A DNA stretch of 64,000 nt. It comes from Methanobacterium veterum. Its GTDB lineage: Archaea; Methanobacteriota; Methanobacteria; Methanobacteriales; Methanobacteriaceae. This document shows positions 52,305 through 61,344 of the stretch, piece by piece (position 1 is the first letter of the stretch; the number at the start of each line of letters is the position of its first letter). A program made the translations under genes and the position numbers. The notes beneath the pieces were generated by a model. It had not been told where the DNA came from, searched no databases, and was given only the letters and a program-made list of their open reading frames with translations. The stretch covers positions 310,001-374,000 of the forward strand of contig NZ_JQJK01000008.1 of the NCBI RefSeq assembly GCF_000745485.1, read 5' to 3'.

Positions 52305-54518
52305 ATGATTAAATTTACAAAAAATAATATAATTACGTTATCGCTTATATTACTCATATTTCTTGTTGGATTTTTCCTTAGAGCAGATAGTATTTATTTG
52401 CAAGGAATTCCTGATGATCAAAAAGCTTTTTATGAGGATCAAAACGGCCTCCCCTACATGTATGAACTTGATTCATACTACAACTACAGGTTAACAGAAA
52501 ATTATTTAGATCACGGTTATCTTGGAGATACAGTAATAAACGGCACAGAATGGGATTTACATTCTTACTACCCTCCAGGCGTGCCTCTGGATTATCCTCC
52601 ACTCATCGTATATTTAGCAGCTTTTATATATAAATTAGTTAACATATTCTCTCAAATCCCCCTTTCAACTGTCTGTTTCTGGATACCTGCATTTATAGGT
52701 CCACTTGCCGGCGTAGTTGCTTACCTATTTGTAAGAAGATTTACTAATGAATATGGCGCCCTTGCAGCAGGAATACTTACAGTTACCGCTCCCCTTTATT
52801 TAGCCAGAACGGTTCCAGGCTGGTTTGATACAGATATGTTTAATATAATATTCCCCCTTTTAGTTGTATGGTTTTTCTTTGAGGCTGTAGAAAGCAGAAA
52901 TACTAAAAAACAAGTATTATTCACTTTTTTATCTGTATTTTCAATGTTTCTCTTTGAAATGGCATGGAACGGCTGGCAGTACTTATTTTACATAATTACA
53001 ATATTCTGTATTGTTTATATCATACATGGAAAAATAAAAGGTAATAATATAAAAAACATTTTTAATGTATTTATTCCCTTTTTTATCGTTTCAATTGTTT
53101 TAATTTGCATTACAAATTTTTCAAATATCATTGATTTTATTTATGGACCTTTAGAATTAATTAAAATGAGTGGAAGCCGAAGTTCATGGTATCCTTGGCC
53201 CGATCTATACAGTTCCATATCTGAACTCAGGAGACCATCAATAGAAGAATTTATCGCTAAAGTAGGTCCTGTTTTATTTGGTTTAGGCATAATAGGTATT
53301 TTTTTAATTTTAAGACTTTTAGTTAATAATGAGCTTAAAGAACGGTTTTTAAATAAAATGAACTGGTTTTTATATGTACTGCTTGTAATATGGACCATAA
53401 CAGGTATTGTTTCACTTTTCAAGGGAATTAGATTCATATTACTACTTATACCTCCTTTAGTAATTAGTGCAGGAATTATGGTTGGAATCTGTATAGAATA
53501 CATACGTGCACTGAAAGAAAAAGAAATACTAATTAAATTTATGTGTTTAACTTTCATGATCATAATCTTAATTCCCGCAGTTTTAAATGCGTACGAAAGT
53601 TCTTTATTAACACCCGGCACTGATGACGATTTATGGAACAGCGCAGTATGGATCCAAAATAACACGCCTAAAAATACAGTTATAATCACAGAATGGAGTT
53701 ACGGACACTTTTTTGCAGCTATTGCAGATCGTCCTGTTGCTTTTGACGGGAGATCCGCCTATATCGAAACTTTACCCCTAAGGCAATTCTACAATAATTC
53801 CACATTTAATCCCCAATCTCCAAGTACTTCCAGAGAATACTGGATAGATAGAGCATTTTGCACAAACAATGAAAGTTTGTCTGAGGGAATTTTTAGAATG
53901 CTTTCAACTGGAGGAGATAACGGGTATTTAGTTTTAGATAAATATACGGGAAACACCAGCAAAAGCGTTGAAATCATAAATAAAATTTTAGGTGTTAACA
54001 AGAGTTCAGCTATGAAAATACTGACAGATGATTACAAATTAAGCCAGGAAGAAGCTGAAGAAGTATTAAAATACACCCATCCAGATAATTCAAATCCTTT
54101 TGTAATTGTTACTCATGATTATATGATAAATCATGCCAAATGGATTTTTTATTTTGGAGAATGGGATTTAAGTAAAAATAGTGGAAAAAATTATACTTAT
54201 TCAACAGGTGCTCTAAATATCACAAGTAATAAATTTAAAAGTAACAATAACGTTACTGGAGATTTAACAACAAACTACATAACCTGGAATGGAAAAGTAC
54301 CTTACTGTGAAATTATAGTTGAAAATAACAAAATAGATAAGCACTACTTAAATAAAAACAGTGATTTTTGCATATTCCTGCTTACAGATATCAACAGATC
54401 AGTTGTAGTAGATAAGCGCTTTGAAAATTCAATGTTTGCAAAATTAGTACTTGAAAAAAGTGGTTCAAACAACTTAAAACCAGCTTATAAAAATAAAAGT
54501 GTAATAGTATGGAAATAA
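52305..54518 (+). CDS. aglB: Oligosaccharyltransferase (AglB/STT3)
   Basis: 737 residues: an N-terminal 12-13 helix domain and a C-terminal soluble domain. Visible motifs: LDSYYNYR in the first loop with Asp56 (metal/peptide binding), the second acidic pair Asp176/Asp178 in GWFDTDMF, the SSWYPWPDLYSSISELRRPS loop with the SVSE-like Glu and, at about 461-467, TEWSYGH where most AglB/STT3 proteins have WWDYG. The rest (FDGRSAYIETLPLRQF) follows the family. It transfers the lipid-linked glycan to Asn in secreted proteins. The flanking GTs and three pilin-like genes are its likely context. Confidence 0.9.
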   Translation: MIKFTKNNIITLSLILLIFLVGFFLRADSIYLQGIPDDQKAFYEDQNGLPYMYELDSYYNYRLTENYLDHGYLGDTVINGTEWDLHSYYPPGVPLDYPPLIVYLAAFIYKLVNIFSQIPLSTVCFWIPAFIGPLAGVVAYLFVRRFTNEYGALAAGILTVTAPLYLARTVPGWFDTDMFNIIFPLLVVWFFFEAVESRNTKKQVLFTFLSVFSMFLFEMAWNGWQYLFYIITIFCIVYIIHGKIKGNNIKNIFNVFIPFFIVSIVLICITNFSNIIDFIYGPLELIKMSGSRSSWYPWPDLYSSISELRRPSIEEFIAKVGPVLFGLGIIGIFLILRLLVNNELKERFLNKMNWFLYVLLVIWTITGIVSLFKGIRFILLLIPPLVISAGIMVGICIEYIRALKEKEILIKFMCLTFMIIILIPAVLNAYESSLLTPGTDDDLWNSAVWIQNNTPKNTVIITEWSYGHFFAAIADRPVAFDGRSAYIETLPLRQFYNNSTFNPQSPSTSREYWIDRAFCTNNESLSEGIFRMLSTGGDNGYLVLDKYTGNTSKSVEIINKILGVNKSSAMKILTDDYKLSQEEAEEVLKYTHPDNSNPFVIVTHDYMINHAKWIFYFGEWDLSKNSGKNYTYSTGALNITSNKFKSNNNVTGDLTTNYITWNGKVPYCEIIVENNKIDKHYLNKNSDFCIFLLTDINRSVVVDKRFENSMFAKLVLEKSGSNNLKPAYKNKSVIVWK

Positions 54519-54543
54519 AATAAAAATTTAAAAAAATAGGACT

Positions 54544-54717
54544 TTACATTTTATTAATTGTTGAATCCTTTGCAGCACCTACAACTGTAGATACATTACC
54601 TGCAACAGACTTAGATATATTAAATATCCATTGTCCTGCTACAATAACCAGTATTAATAATGCTCCCATTATGAGAATCATTTCCGCACTAATCTGGGCT
54701 TTTTCATCAATTAACAT
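54544..54717 (-). CDS. Pilin-like protein with class III signal peptide
   Basis: 57 residues from the ATG at 54717; a longer frame to 54750 overlaps the neighbouring gene's stop. [20 protein letters not shown] has the charged start, Q-I-S-A-E site and hydrophobic helix of class III signal peptides, cleaved by an EppA-type peptidase. The mature part is very short ([17 protein letters not shown]...). Forms a pilus-type filament or a membrane subunit. It lies between aglB (convergent, 25 bases) and its paralogue. Confidence 0.75.
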   Translation of the reverse strand: MLIDEKAQISAEMILIMGALLILVIVAGQWIFNISKSVAGNVSTVVGAAKDSTINKM

Positions 54718-54749
54718 GTGTAAATTTCCTATTTTACAATATATTCTCA

Positions 54750-54938
54750 TTATGAATATTGTTGGTTAGCTGCTACTGAACTTCTAGCGTTTGAAATATC
54801 ACTAGCTGAATTCAGGTCAGTATTCTGGAAATATTGTCTGTAAATCAATAATGCAGCTATAGCTATAACGATGACACCACCGAAGAGTAAGATATATTCA
54901 GCTGCTCCTTGACCACCTTCATCTTTTAAAAACTCCAT
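54750..54938 (-). CDS. Pilin-like protein with class III signal peptide
   Basis: 62 residues; ATG preceded by GGAGGTG at good spacing. [20 protein letters not shown] has the Q-G-A-A-E-Y processing site followed by a long Ile/Val/Ala helix and a short polar tail ([20 protein letters not shown]). Nearly identical in its first 46 residues to the gene at 55979. These small proteins are pilin or archaellin-like subunits; N-glycosylation sites are few, so AglB dependence is uncertain. First gene of a two-gene unit with 54544. Confidence 0.85.
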   Translation of the reverse strand: MEFLKDEGGQGAAEYILLFGGVIVIAIAALLIYRQYFQNTDLNSASDISNARSSVAANQQYS

Positions 54939-55189
54939 AATACAGCACCTCCATTTTAATTATGCACTTTTTTCTATACTTTTACTCATATATAAACTAT
55001 TTGCATAGTATTATTAAATTCAAATATCATAATAGATTATTTAATACCACCATATATCATCTCCATCCAGTTAAGTTTCTAATCTGTTCTATCACTTACT
55101 CTTAATCCATGTATCAGCATCACCACAGCATTAGTTTTTATATACTATTATGTGCATATTTTCACATATCAAATAAAAAGTGTTATCAT

Positions 55190-55753
55190 ATGTCAAAAAA
55201 TCACCAACTAAAAGAGTTAACATTAAAAATAATTGGAGAAAACGAGCTCTCCAGAAAAAAACTTTTAGAAGAAATCCGAAAACAGTCCAATATTTCTGAT
55301 AAGACATTAAATGAGATTTTAATGTCATTTTTAAAGGAAGGGAAAATATACATAACCGGCTACGACTTTGATGTTTATGACGGCATTAAAAGGATACAAT
55401 CCATAAAAGCAGATGGCATTATCTTCGGCGTGATAAAGACAGATCCGCTTGATATAACTATATTAATAAATCAATTAGAAAGTGATGATCCCTCTGAAGT
55501 AAAAGACGCGTCCCATAAACTTAAAATTATTTTTAGAGGAAAAATGGATGAAATGGAAAATAGTGCATCCGAAGACGCGAATACAAATAATAAAGCTCTT
55601 CTATTTAACAGAATAATCTATTATTTAAATACTCAACCTCAAGACCAAAAAACTGTCCTAAAAAACAAACTGGCATGGAGCTTAAGCAGCGAAAAAGGAT
55701 CAACAAACCTATTAAAAAATCTTATCAATTACATAGAGTCTCAAAATGAATAA
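55190..55753 (+). CDS. Winged-helix-like conserved protein
   Basis: 187 residues from the ATG at 55190; a TTTTTATATAC box (about 55135-55144) lies some 50 bases upstream, which excludes the longer frame. The N-terminal part (ELTLKIIGENELSRKKLLEEI, LNEILMSFLKEGKIYITGYDF) is a winged-helix pattern. The C-terminal half is helical (ITILINQLESDDPSEVKDAS, HEAT-like) and unnamed. It stands between the two pilin-like loci and may regulate them; that is only positional inference. Confidence 0.6.
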   Translation: MSKNHQLKELTLKIIGENELSRKKLLEEIRKQSNISDKTLNEILMSFLKEGKIYITGYDFDVYDGIKRIQSIKADGIIFGVIKTDPLDITILINQLESDDPSEVKDASHKLKIIFRGKMDEMENSASEDANTNNKALLFNRIIYYLNTQPQDQKTVLKNKLAWSLSSEKGSTNLLKNLINYIESQNE

Positions 55754-55978
55754 TCTCTAGTTTTATACGATAATAAACTAAAATGTTTAAGAAAATAGAA
55801 GGATGCAGATATTTTTTAACAAGATAAATTTATATTAGTCATACTGATTAAAACTGTAAAAAGTTGGTATTAGCAACAAAGTATACTCTGAAAATGTAAT
55901 GGAATACATAAATATGAATTATATCCATTCAAATAATATTAATGGTTTTATATCAAAAACATCTGCTATTTTTATAGT

Positions 55979-56173
55979 TTAACCGCTATATTGTTGGTTA
56001 CTTGCTACAGAATTCCTAGCATTTTGAGCATCAGCTGAACTACTAATTGGAAGACTACTATCAATATACTGCCTGTAAATTAACAATGCAGCAATAGCTA
56101 TAACGATGACACCACCGAAGAGTAAAATGTATTCAGCTGCTCCCTGACCACCCTCATCTTTTAAAAACTCCAA
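55979..56173 (-). CDS. Pilin-like protein with class III signal peptide, TTG start
   Basis: 64 residues. The true start is probably TTG at 56173: GGAGGT lies seven bases upstream exactly as in the paralogue at 54750 (which has ATG in that place), and the protein then begins [20 protein letters not shown]. An ATG at 56188 overlaps the ribosome binding site. The tail ([21 protein letters not shown]) differs from the paralogue. Use of a weak start codon may set a low subunit ratio. Confidence 0.85.
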   Translation of the reverse strand: MEFLKDEGGQGAAEYILLFGGVIVIAIAALLIYRQYIDSSLPISSSADAQNARNSVASNQQYSG

Positions 56174-56375
56174 TATCAATACCTCCATTTATGCCTTACT
56201 TTATGAATTGCTTACATATTATATAAAAACTTTGCATACAGTATGATTATTAAAGATTTTATTAGTATCTTATATATTTCCAAGCTATAATACATTAAAA
56301 AAATGTTATATATTTGTTAAATATGAAAATTAATTAAATTAAATTAATAAAAACCACTGAGAGGATTAATTAGTT

Positions 56376-57527
56376 ATGAAAGTGCTTTTTATGACCTGTG
56401 GAATAGGTATGGGTCATGTTTCAAGAGATATTACCCTTGCAAAAAGACTTGAAGAGAAAAATGTAGATGTTACTTTTGCAAGTTACGGCCCGGGCTATGA
56501 AATGTTATCAAAGCATGGAAAGTATAAAATATTCAAATTACCAGACATACATCTTTATGGAGGTAATGGTGAACTTGATATTAAGCATACTGCCAAAAAA
56601 TCAATTAATTTACCATTTATTTTCCTTAAAAGTATATACCATGAATTTAAAATCATAAAAGAACTTAAACCAGATATTGTGATTGGTGATTCACATTATT
56701 CAGCTCCCATTACATGCAGAATTCTCAAAATACCATGTATTTTGATAACAAATGAGTTAACACTTAATTTTGCAGAACTTTATCCCGATAGAAAAATTAT
56801 TGAATATGCTGAAAATGGACTTAAAAGATTCATCGGGAGTGTATCAAATCAGTGCGATGCTATTATTATTCCAGATATAGAAAATTCTATTGAGATACCA
56901 CCTAAATTAAGGGGTATTACTACATTTACTGGCCCTTTCCTTAAAAGAAATCCCTCCCAAATTGAAGATAAAAATGAACTTAGAAAGAAATTAGGATTCC
57001 ATGAAAATGATAAAATAGTTCTTGTTACTGTTGGAGGAAGTAAATTTGGAAAAAAATTACTCCATCTAATAATTGATTCTGCAAAATGGATAGATTGTAA
57101 TAGGATAGTTATAGTAACAGGGCCCCAAATATCCTCTGATTTTATACAAGACTCAGATAAAATAGTAAAAAAAGAATTTTTAGATGATATTATGGAATGG
57201 ATGAATCTTTCTGATGTTGTAATAAGTCTTGCAGGCCATAACACTACCATGGAATTAGCTTCACTGGGGATTCCCAGTATACTTGTACCTATTGATAATC
57301 ACTCAGAACAGATTAAAAATGCTCTAAATATGAAAAAATATGGAATATCTGTAGTAAAAAACATAAATGAATTAAATCCCAAAAAATTTGCAGATGATAT
57401 AAACAATATTTTACATAGTGATGCTTTAAAACAGGAAGCCGGAATTGTCAAAAAAGAATTTTCTAAATACGACGGAAAAGAAAATGCGGCAAAAATTATT
57501 TTGAAATATGCAAAGCAGAAGAAGTAA
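56376..57527 (+). CDS. MurG-like GT-B glycosyltransferase
   Basis: 383 residues. FMTCGIGMGHVSRDITLAKRL (glycine-rich N-terminal loop), DIVIGDSHYSAPITCRILKI, VLVTVGGSKFGKKLLHLI and the donor site SLAGHNTTMELASLGIPSIL with DNHSEQIKNA match the MurG/GT28 group. It adds a nucleotide sugar to a lipid carrier or glycan. Pseudomurein or N-glycan synthesis are both possible. GAGAGGAT precedes the ATG with slightly long spacing. An 8-bp stem with a T-rich tail terminates it. Confidence 0.82.
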   Translation: MKVLFMTCGIGMGHVSRDITLAKRLEEKNVDVTFASYGPGYEMLSKHGKYKIFKLPDIHLYGGNGELDIKHTAKKSINLPFIFLKSIYHEFKIIKELKPDIVIGDSHYSAPITCRILKIPCILITNELTLNFAELYPDRKIIEYAENGLKRFIGSVSNQCDAIIIPDIENSIEIPPKLRGITTFTGPFLKRNPSQIEDKNELRKKLGFHENDKIVLVTVGGSKFGKKLLHLIIDSAKWIDCNRIVIVTGPQISSDFIQDSDKIVKKEFLDDIMEWMNLSDVVISLAGHNTTMELASLGIPSILVPIDNHSEQIKNALNMKKYGISVVKNINELNPKKFADDINNILHSDALKQEAGIVKKEFSKYDGKENAAKIILKYAKQKK

Positions 57528-57556
57528 CTGATAGTTAAAAGTATAATTAAGTGAAC

Positions 57557-57590
57557 TTACACTGTTTGGAAGTGCAGTGTAATTATTTTT
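57557..57590 (+). terminator. Terminator after the MurG-like gene
   Basis: TTACACTG (57557-57564) and CAGTGTAA (57575-57582) form a perfect 8-bp stem followed by TTATTTTT, 30 bases after the stop. Confidence 0.65.
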
Positions 57591-57900
57591 GGATTAAAAT
57601 CAATATTTCACTCCATTTAAATAGATGGTCTAAAAATTTTTGCACCAGACCATATCTAGATTAATTAGTTTTCTAACTAAAATTCTAAATTAATCAATTA
57701 TAACACTAATCTAATCACATATCTAAACATTTAATCAGTTAAAAACAAAAAGTTTAAGGTTTTTTGGTTAATTTTAATGAATTTAATTAAATTCAATTAT
57801 GGATTTAATAGAATAGAGTAAATAAAAAGATTTTTATTGTAGTAATATTAATTAAAGCTTAGAGTGGGTATAAAGGGGCTCTTCATTATTTGTAATAATA
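57591..57900. other. AT-rich spacer
   Basis: No ORF or stem seen. It separates the glycan locus from the following housekeeping genes and holds the promoter of the next gene (TTTAATAGAATAGAGTAAAT region around 57800-57830). Confidence 0.4.
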
Positions 57901-59118
57901 ATGGATAAAAAAGATATGAGTTGGAGGCATCAAATGATCAATTTAATTATTACAGCTTTTGGGATCGTGTTAGTTATTGGGGGCATTTATGCTATGTACA
58001 ATTGGGGATTTGCAACTCCTCCCAATATTTTAGCATTTTTTATAGGGCTTTTACTTGCAGTTGTAGGAATGGTATTAGTAGTCCTATTTGCGGGCAGAGT
58101 AGAAACAGGGAACTTAACTGGACTTAAAATGCCTAAAAAGGAAGAACATTCCAAAAATACGGGGAAAATCATGCCCCAAACAGATAAAAACCCAAATTCA
58201 TCAATAAAAAAACCCACAATAGTCAAAAAACCACGGGGAACAGAAAATATTAGAAATAGAATAATTCCTGAAGCAGGAAATAGCACTGCAGAAAATGAAA
58301 AACAGATGATTCCACGTAAAATCAATCCTAAACGAGTGCCTAAGAATTTAAAGGAACCCATCACAACTAAAGAAACATTGGATAAACCAAAAGTAGCTGA
58401 AGCTCAAAGCATCGCAAAAACAGCAGCACCAATTGAAAAAAATCAGGCAGTACCCAGTAAAACACCTGCAAAGTCTCCAAAAGCGGTAGAAAAGAAACCT
58501 AAACGAATTAAAAAGGTGAAACCTGTGAGGCCTACCTCTGATAACGAAGACGAATTTGTAAAAAACAGATTGAACAGGTTAAAGGAAAGTTATATCCAAA
58601 ATACCAAAGACATAGAAAATCTCATCGAGGAACGTCTGGATTCTTTCAAAGGCACGTTAGACCAGATTAAATCAGAATCCAAAGATCCAAGCATAATATG
58701 GTCTTTTGATGCTGGTGAAGTACAGGAAACGATGAAAGACACCATTTTAAAAGCGAATAACCGCATATTGATGATGTATCCATGGATCCGTAATGTTGAT
58801 GTAAGCGTTCTTAAAAGATTTATGGAAACAGAAAGTAAAATGATTATACAGGAAGCAAGCCTGGACGATGATGCATCAGTTGAGCTTATAAAGCTTTTAA
58901 TGGAAAATAATGTAGAAATAAAGACTATGCCTCATGTTCATACAGTAGCAATCGTGTCAGATGAAGAAAATGGTTTAATAATCTCCACTGATCCTATATA
59001 TGAAAGTTTCGAGGTAGGAGTAATCTATAAAGACCAAAAATCCATTGAAGAAATTGAAAGAATGTTTGAGGAAGCGTGGGGTCTCTCACAGAGTATAGAA
59101 TTAGGAATAACTCAATAA
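57901..59118 (+). CDS. Membrane-tethered protein with TrmB/PLD-like C-terminal domain
   Basis: 405 residues. Two membrane helices (about 11-33 and 42-64) are followed by a long Lys/Pro-rich disordered linker (about 75-210), a helical coiled segment (about 215-260) and a globular domain (about 265-400): IWSFDAGEVQETMKDTILKANNRI, MYPWIRNVDVSVLKRFM, KTMPHVHTVAIVSDEENGLI and VIYKDQKSIEEIERMFEEAW. That domain looks like the PLD-like TrmB C-terminal region, which binds sugars, without the winged helix. A membrane sensor is inferred. 19 bases upstream of the MBL gene. Confidence 0.6.
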   Translation: MDKKDMSWRHQMINLIITAFGIVLVIGGIYAMYNWGFATPPNILAFFIGLLLAVVGMVLVVLFAGRVETGNLTGLKMPKKEEHSKNTGKIMPQTDKNPNSSIKKPTIVKKPRGTENIRNRIIPEAGNSTAENEKQMIPRKINPKRVPKNLKEPITTKETLDKPKVAEAQSIAKTAAPIEKNQAVPSKTPAKSPKAVEKKPKRIKKVKPVRPTSDNEDEFVKNRLNRLKESYIQNTKDIENLIEERLDSFKGTLDQIKSESKDPSIIWSFDAGEVQETMKDTILKANNRILMMYPWIRNVDVSVLKRFMETESKMIIQEASLDDDASVELIKLLMENNVEIKTMPHVHTVAIVSDEENGLIISTDPIYESFEVGVIYKDQKSIEEIERMFEEAWGLSQSIELGITQ

Positions 59119-59137
59119 AACTTAAGGAGATACATTA

Positions 59138-59836
59138 ATGGAAATAAGATGGTTTGGACATTCTGCATTTGAAATAATATCAGAGGAAAATTTAAAGATA
59201 TTAATCGATCCATTTATAAGCAATAACCCGACTTGTCCAGTTCCAGTTGAAGAAATAGAAGCAGATATAATATGTGTTACCCATGGGCACGGTGACCATT
59301 TCGGAGATACCATGGAAATAGCAAACAGAACTGGCGCAGTAGTAATCGGAAATCACGAGCATTCCTTATATCTTGCAAAACAGGGCTTTGAAGCTATAGG
59401 GATGAACATAGGCGGATCGGTTGAAATACACGGTATTAAGATAACCATGGTTAATGCAACCCATTCCGCAGATATGGACTTCATAGAAGAAATGGGTGTT
59501 GGAGGAAGCGCCTGCGGTTTCATAATACAACTTGAAAATGGTAAAAGAATTTACCATTCTGGCGATACAGGTGTTTTTGGAGATATGAAAGACGTGATAA
59601 GAGGTATTTATAATCCTCAAATTGCATTAATTCCAATTGGTGATAGATTCACTATGGGGCTTTTGGAAGCTTCAATAGCTACACAATGGATTGATCCCTA
59701 TGTTGTAATTCCAATGCACTACAATACATTTCCTGTAATTGAACAGGACCCTGAAGAGTTTGCAGATATGGTTGAATCAACAAACAAAAAAACGAAGGTT
59801 GTTATCCTTGAACCTGGCCAAATATATAAAGAGTGA
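59138..59836 (+). CDS. Metal-dependent hydrolase, metallo-beta-lactamase fold (UPF0173)
   Basis: 232 residues. [13 protein letters not shown], the zinc site [10 protein letters not shown] (HxHxDH), [21 protein letters not shown] and [11 protein letters not shown] match the UPF0173 group of MBL-fold hydrolases. Substrate unknown. AAGGAGAT precedes the ATG. It ends four bases before the arvA ATG, so it is probably part of the same transcript. Confidence 0.9.
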   Translation: MEIRWFGHSAFEIISEENLKILIDPFISNNPTCPVPVEEIEADIICVTHGHGDHFGDTMEIANRTGAVVIGNHEHSLYLAKQGFEAIGMNIGGSVEIHGIKITMVNATHSADMDFIEEMGVGGSACGFIIQLENGKRIYHSGDTGVFGDMKDVIRGIYNPQIALIPIGDRFTMGLLEASIATQWIDPYVVIPMHYNTFPVIEQDPEEFADMVESTNKKTKVVILEPGQIYKE

Positions 59837-59840
59837 TAAG

Positions 59841-60461
59841 ATGCCAAATATTTTCAGAAGATTCCTAAATAAACTGCTCGGAAAAGATAAAAAACTAAAA
59901 ATAGGGTTATATGGTCATCCTAATTCCGGAAAGACTACTTTAGCAAATACAATGACCAACGACTGGATAGGAAAACCACTAGGACTATCATCAGAGATTC
60001 CACACGAAACAAGAAAAGTTTACAGGCAAGAACATGTAAGTATAACACATAACGGAGTTGAACTTGATTTTGATATAATAGACACTCCAGGAATAGCAAC
60101 AAAAATAGACTACAAGAATTTTCTGCAATTTGGTCTATCTGAGGCAGAAGCAAAAGAAAGGGCAAAAGAAGCAACTAAAGGTATAATAGAAGCCATCAAA
60201 TGGTTAGATGATGTTACTGGCGTTATTTTAGTTGTAGACGCCACCAAAGATCCACTTACACAGGCAAACATTACCATAATTGGAAATCTAGAGGCAAGAA
60301 AAATCCCATTTGTAATCGTAGCAAATAAAATAGATCTTCCTGAAGCCACCCCTGAGCGTATAACCTCAGTATTTCCTCAGCACACAGTAGTGCCTATCTC
60401 TGCACTTCACGGTGAAAATACTGAAAACCTTTATGAAGCAATGATTAAAAGGTTCCATTAA
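59841..60461 (+). CDS. arvA: Era-like small GTPase ArvA (OapA)
   Basis: 206 residues from the ATG at 59841; the frame upstream belongs to the MBL gene's other frame. G1 [10 protein letters not shown]3 DTPG, G4 NKID and G5 SAL are all present. The order GTPase/DUF2073/zinc ribbon identifies the euryarchaeal arvABC (oapABC) operon; in Haloferax the GTPase drives extracellular vesicle formation (established knowledge, recalled). In a pseudomurein-walled methanogen the job may differ. Overlaps or abuts no other gene; the DUF2073 gene follows after 37 bases. Confidence 0.85.
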   Translation: MPNIFRRFLNKLLGKDKKLKIGLYGHPNSGKTTLANTMTNDWIGKPLGLSSEIPHETRKVYRQEHVSITHNGVELDFDIIDTPGIATKIDYKNFLQFGLSEAEAKERAKEATKGIIEAIKWLDDVTGVILVVDATKDPLTQANITIIGNLEARKIPFVIVANKIDLPEATPERITSVFPQHTVVPISALHGENTENLYEAMIKRFH

Positions 60462-60498
60462 TTTAAAAGTGTGATAATTTCAAATTAGAGGTATCAAA

Positions 60499-60867
60499 AT
60501 GAATGGTTTAAAAATGGATTTTTTATCCTCAGATGCACTCTCAACCCATACTAGCATGGAAAAGATATCAATGATTATTGAAAGGGTTAAAGGAGGAAAT
60601 CTAGTAGTCCTAGAAGGTGGACTAAGCCCTGAAGAAGAAGCAGAACTTATAGAAACCACCATGAGAGAAATTGACATCGAAAACTTCATGGGGATTGATA
60701 TATACACCCTTGAAAAAGATAAGAAAGCTCTTTTTGGAATTTCAAAGAAGAAAGCAGTTGGGCTTACTATAATCGGCCCTGCAAATATTATGAAAAACGT
60801 TAATAAACAGTCAAACTTCCTCTCTATGATAGCAAATCTTGGTGATTCTGGTGCATCTATGCATTAA
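60499..60867 (+). CDS. arvB: ArvB/OapB (DUF2073) protein
   Basis: 122 residues. [57 protein letters not shown] and [18 protein letters not shown] are the DUF2073 pattern. The function is linked to the small GTPase by gene order. Its end overlaps the start of arvC by 17 bases, indicating coupled translation. Confidence 0.85.
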   Translation: MNGLKMDFLSSDALSTHTSMEKISMIIERVKGGNLVVLEGGLSPEEEAELIETTMREIDIENFMGIDIYTLEKDKKALFGISKKKAVGLTIIGPANIMKNVNKQSNFLSMIANLGDSGASMH

Positions 60868-61156
60868 ATGCGGAGCTCTATTTAAAGGAAAACCAGAAGA
60901 TATTCTTAAAGGGTGCCCTGAATGCGGCAGCCATTTTTTTGAATATTATAAGGATGAAACAGAAACTGCAAAAAAAGAAAAACCTCAAGGAGAATCCATT
61001 GAAACTGTAATGGTTCATGACCACGGGATTTATGAATTAGATCTCCCTACTCTTTTAGAAGATGATTCTATAATTGTTTCAGACGAAGAAGGAATATATG
61101 TAGTTGATATTAACTTTTTATTTAAAAAAAAGATGAATGATAAGGATAATCTTTAA
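60851..61156 (+). CDS. arvC: ArvC/OapC zinc-ribbon protein
   Basis: 101 residues from a GTG at 60851 preceded by GGTGAT; this puts the first Cys at residue 4 as usual ([10 protein letters not shown]), whereas the TTG at 60839 would be longer. The zinc ribbon is CIKC...CPECG. The C-terminal part ([32 protein letters not shown]) is typical of the family. It completes the arvABC operon and is followed by a terminator. Confidence 0.82.
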   Translation: MHLCIKCGALFKGKPEDILKGCPECGSHFFEYYKDETETAKKEKPQGESIETVMVHDHGIYELDLPTLLEDDSIIVSDEEGIYVVDINFLFKKKMNDKDNL

Positions 61157-61184
61157 AAGATGGTATTTAGCATATCTTTTTTTT
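61155..61184 (+). terminator. Terminator of the arvABC operon
   Basis: AAAAGAT (61155-61161) and ATCTTTT (from 61174) form a stem followed by a T run, directly after the stop of arvC. Confidence 0.55.
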
Positions 61185-61344
61185 AAACTATTAAATATTT
61201 CATGCTTTAGAATGAATTCATAATTTTTGAATGAAAAATTAATTAATAGTAAATTTTTACTTAAAAATAACCTTAAAAAAGATTATTTCCCTATCTTTTA
61301 AAAACTGTAAATTATTTTTAGTTTTATAAAAAAATTTTATAATT

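Noticed and set aside
53141..53689. 182-residue minus-strand ORF
   Set aside because: Antisense shadow within aglB; composition is not protein-like and the sense strand is a known enzyme.
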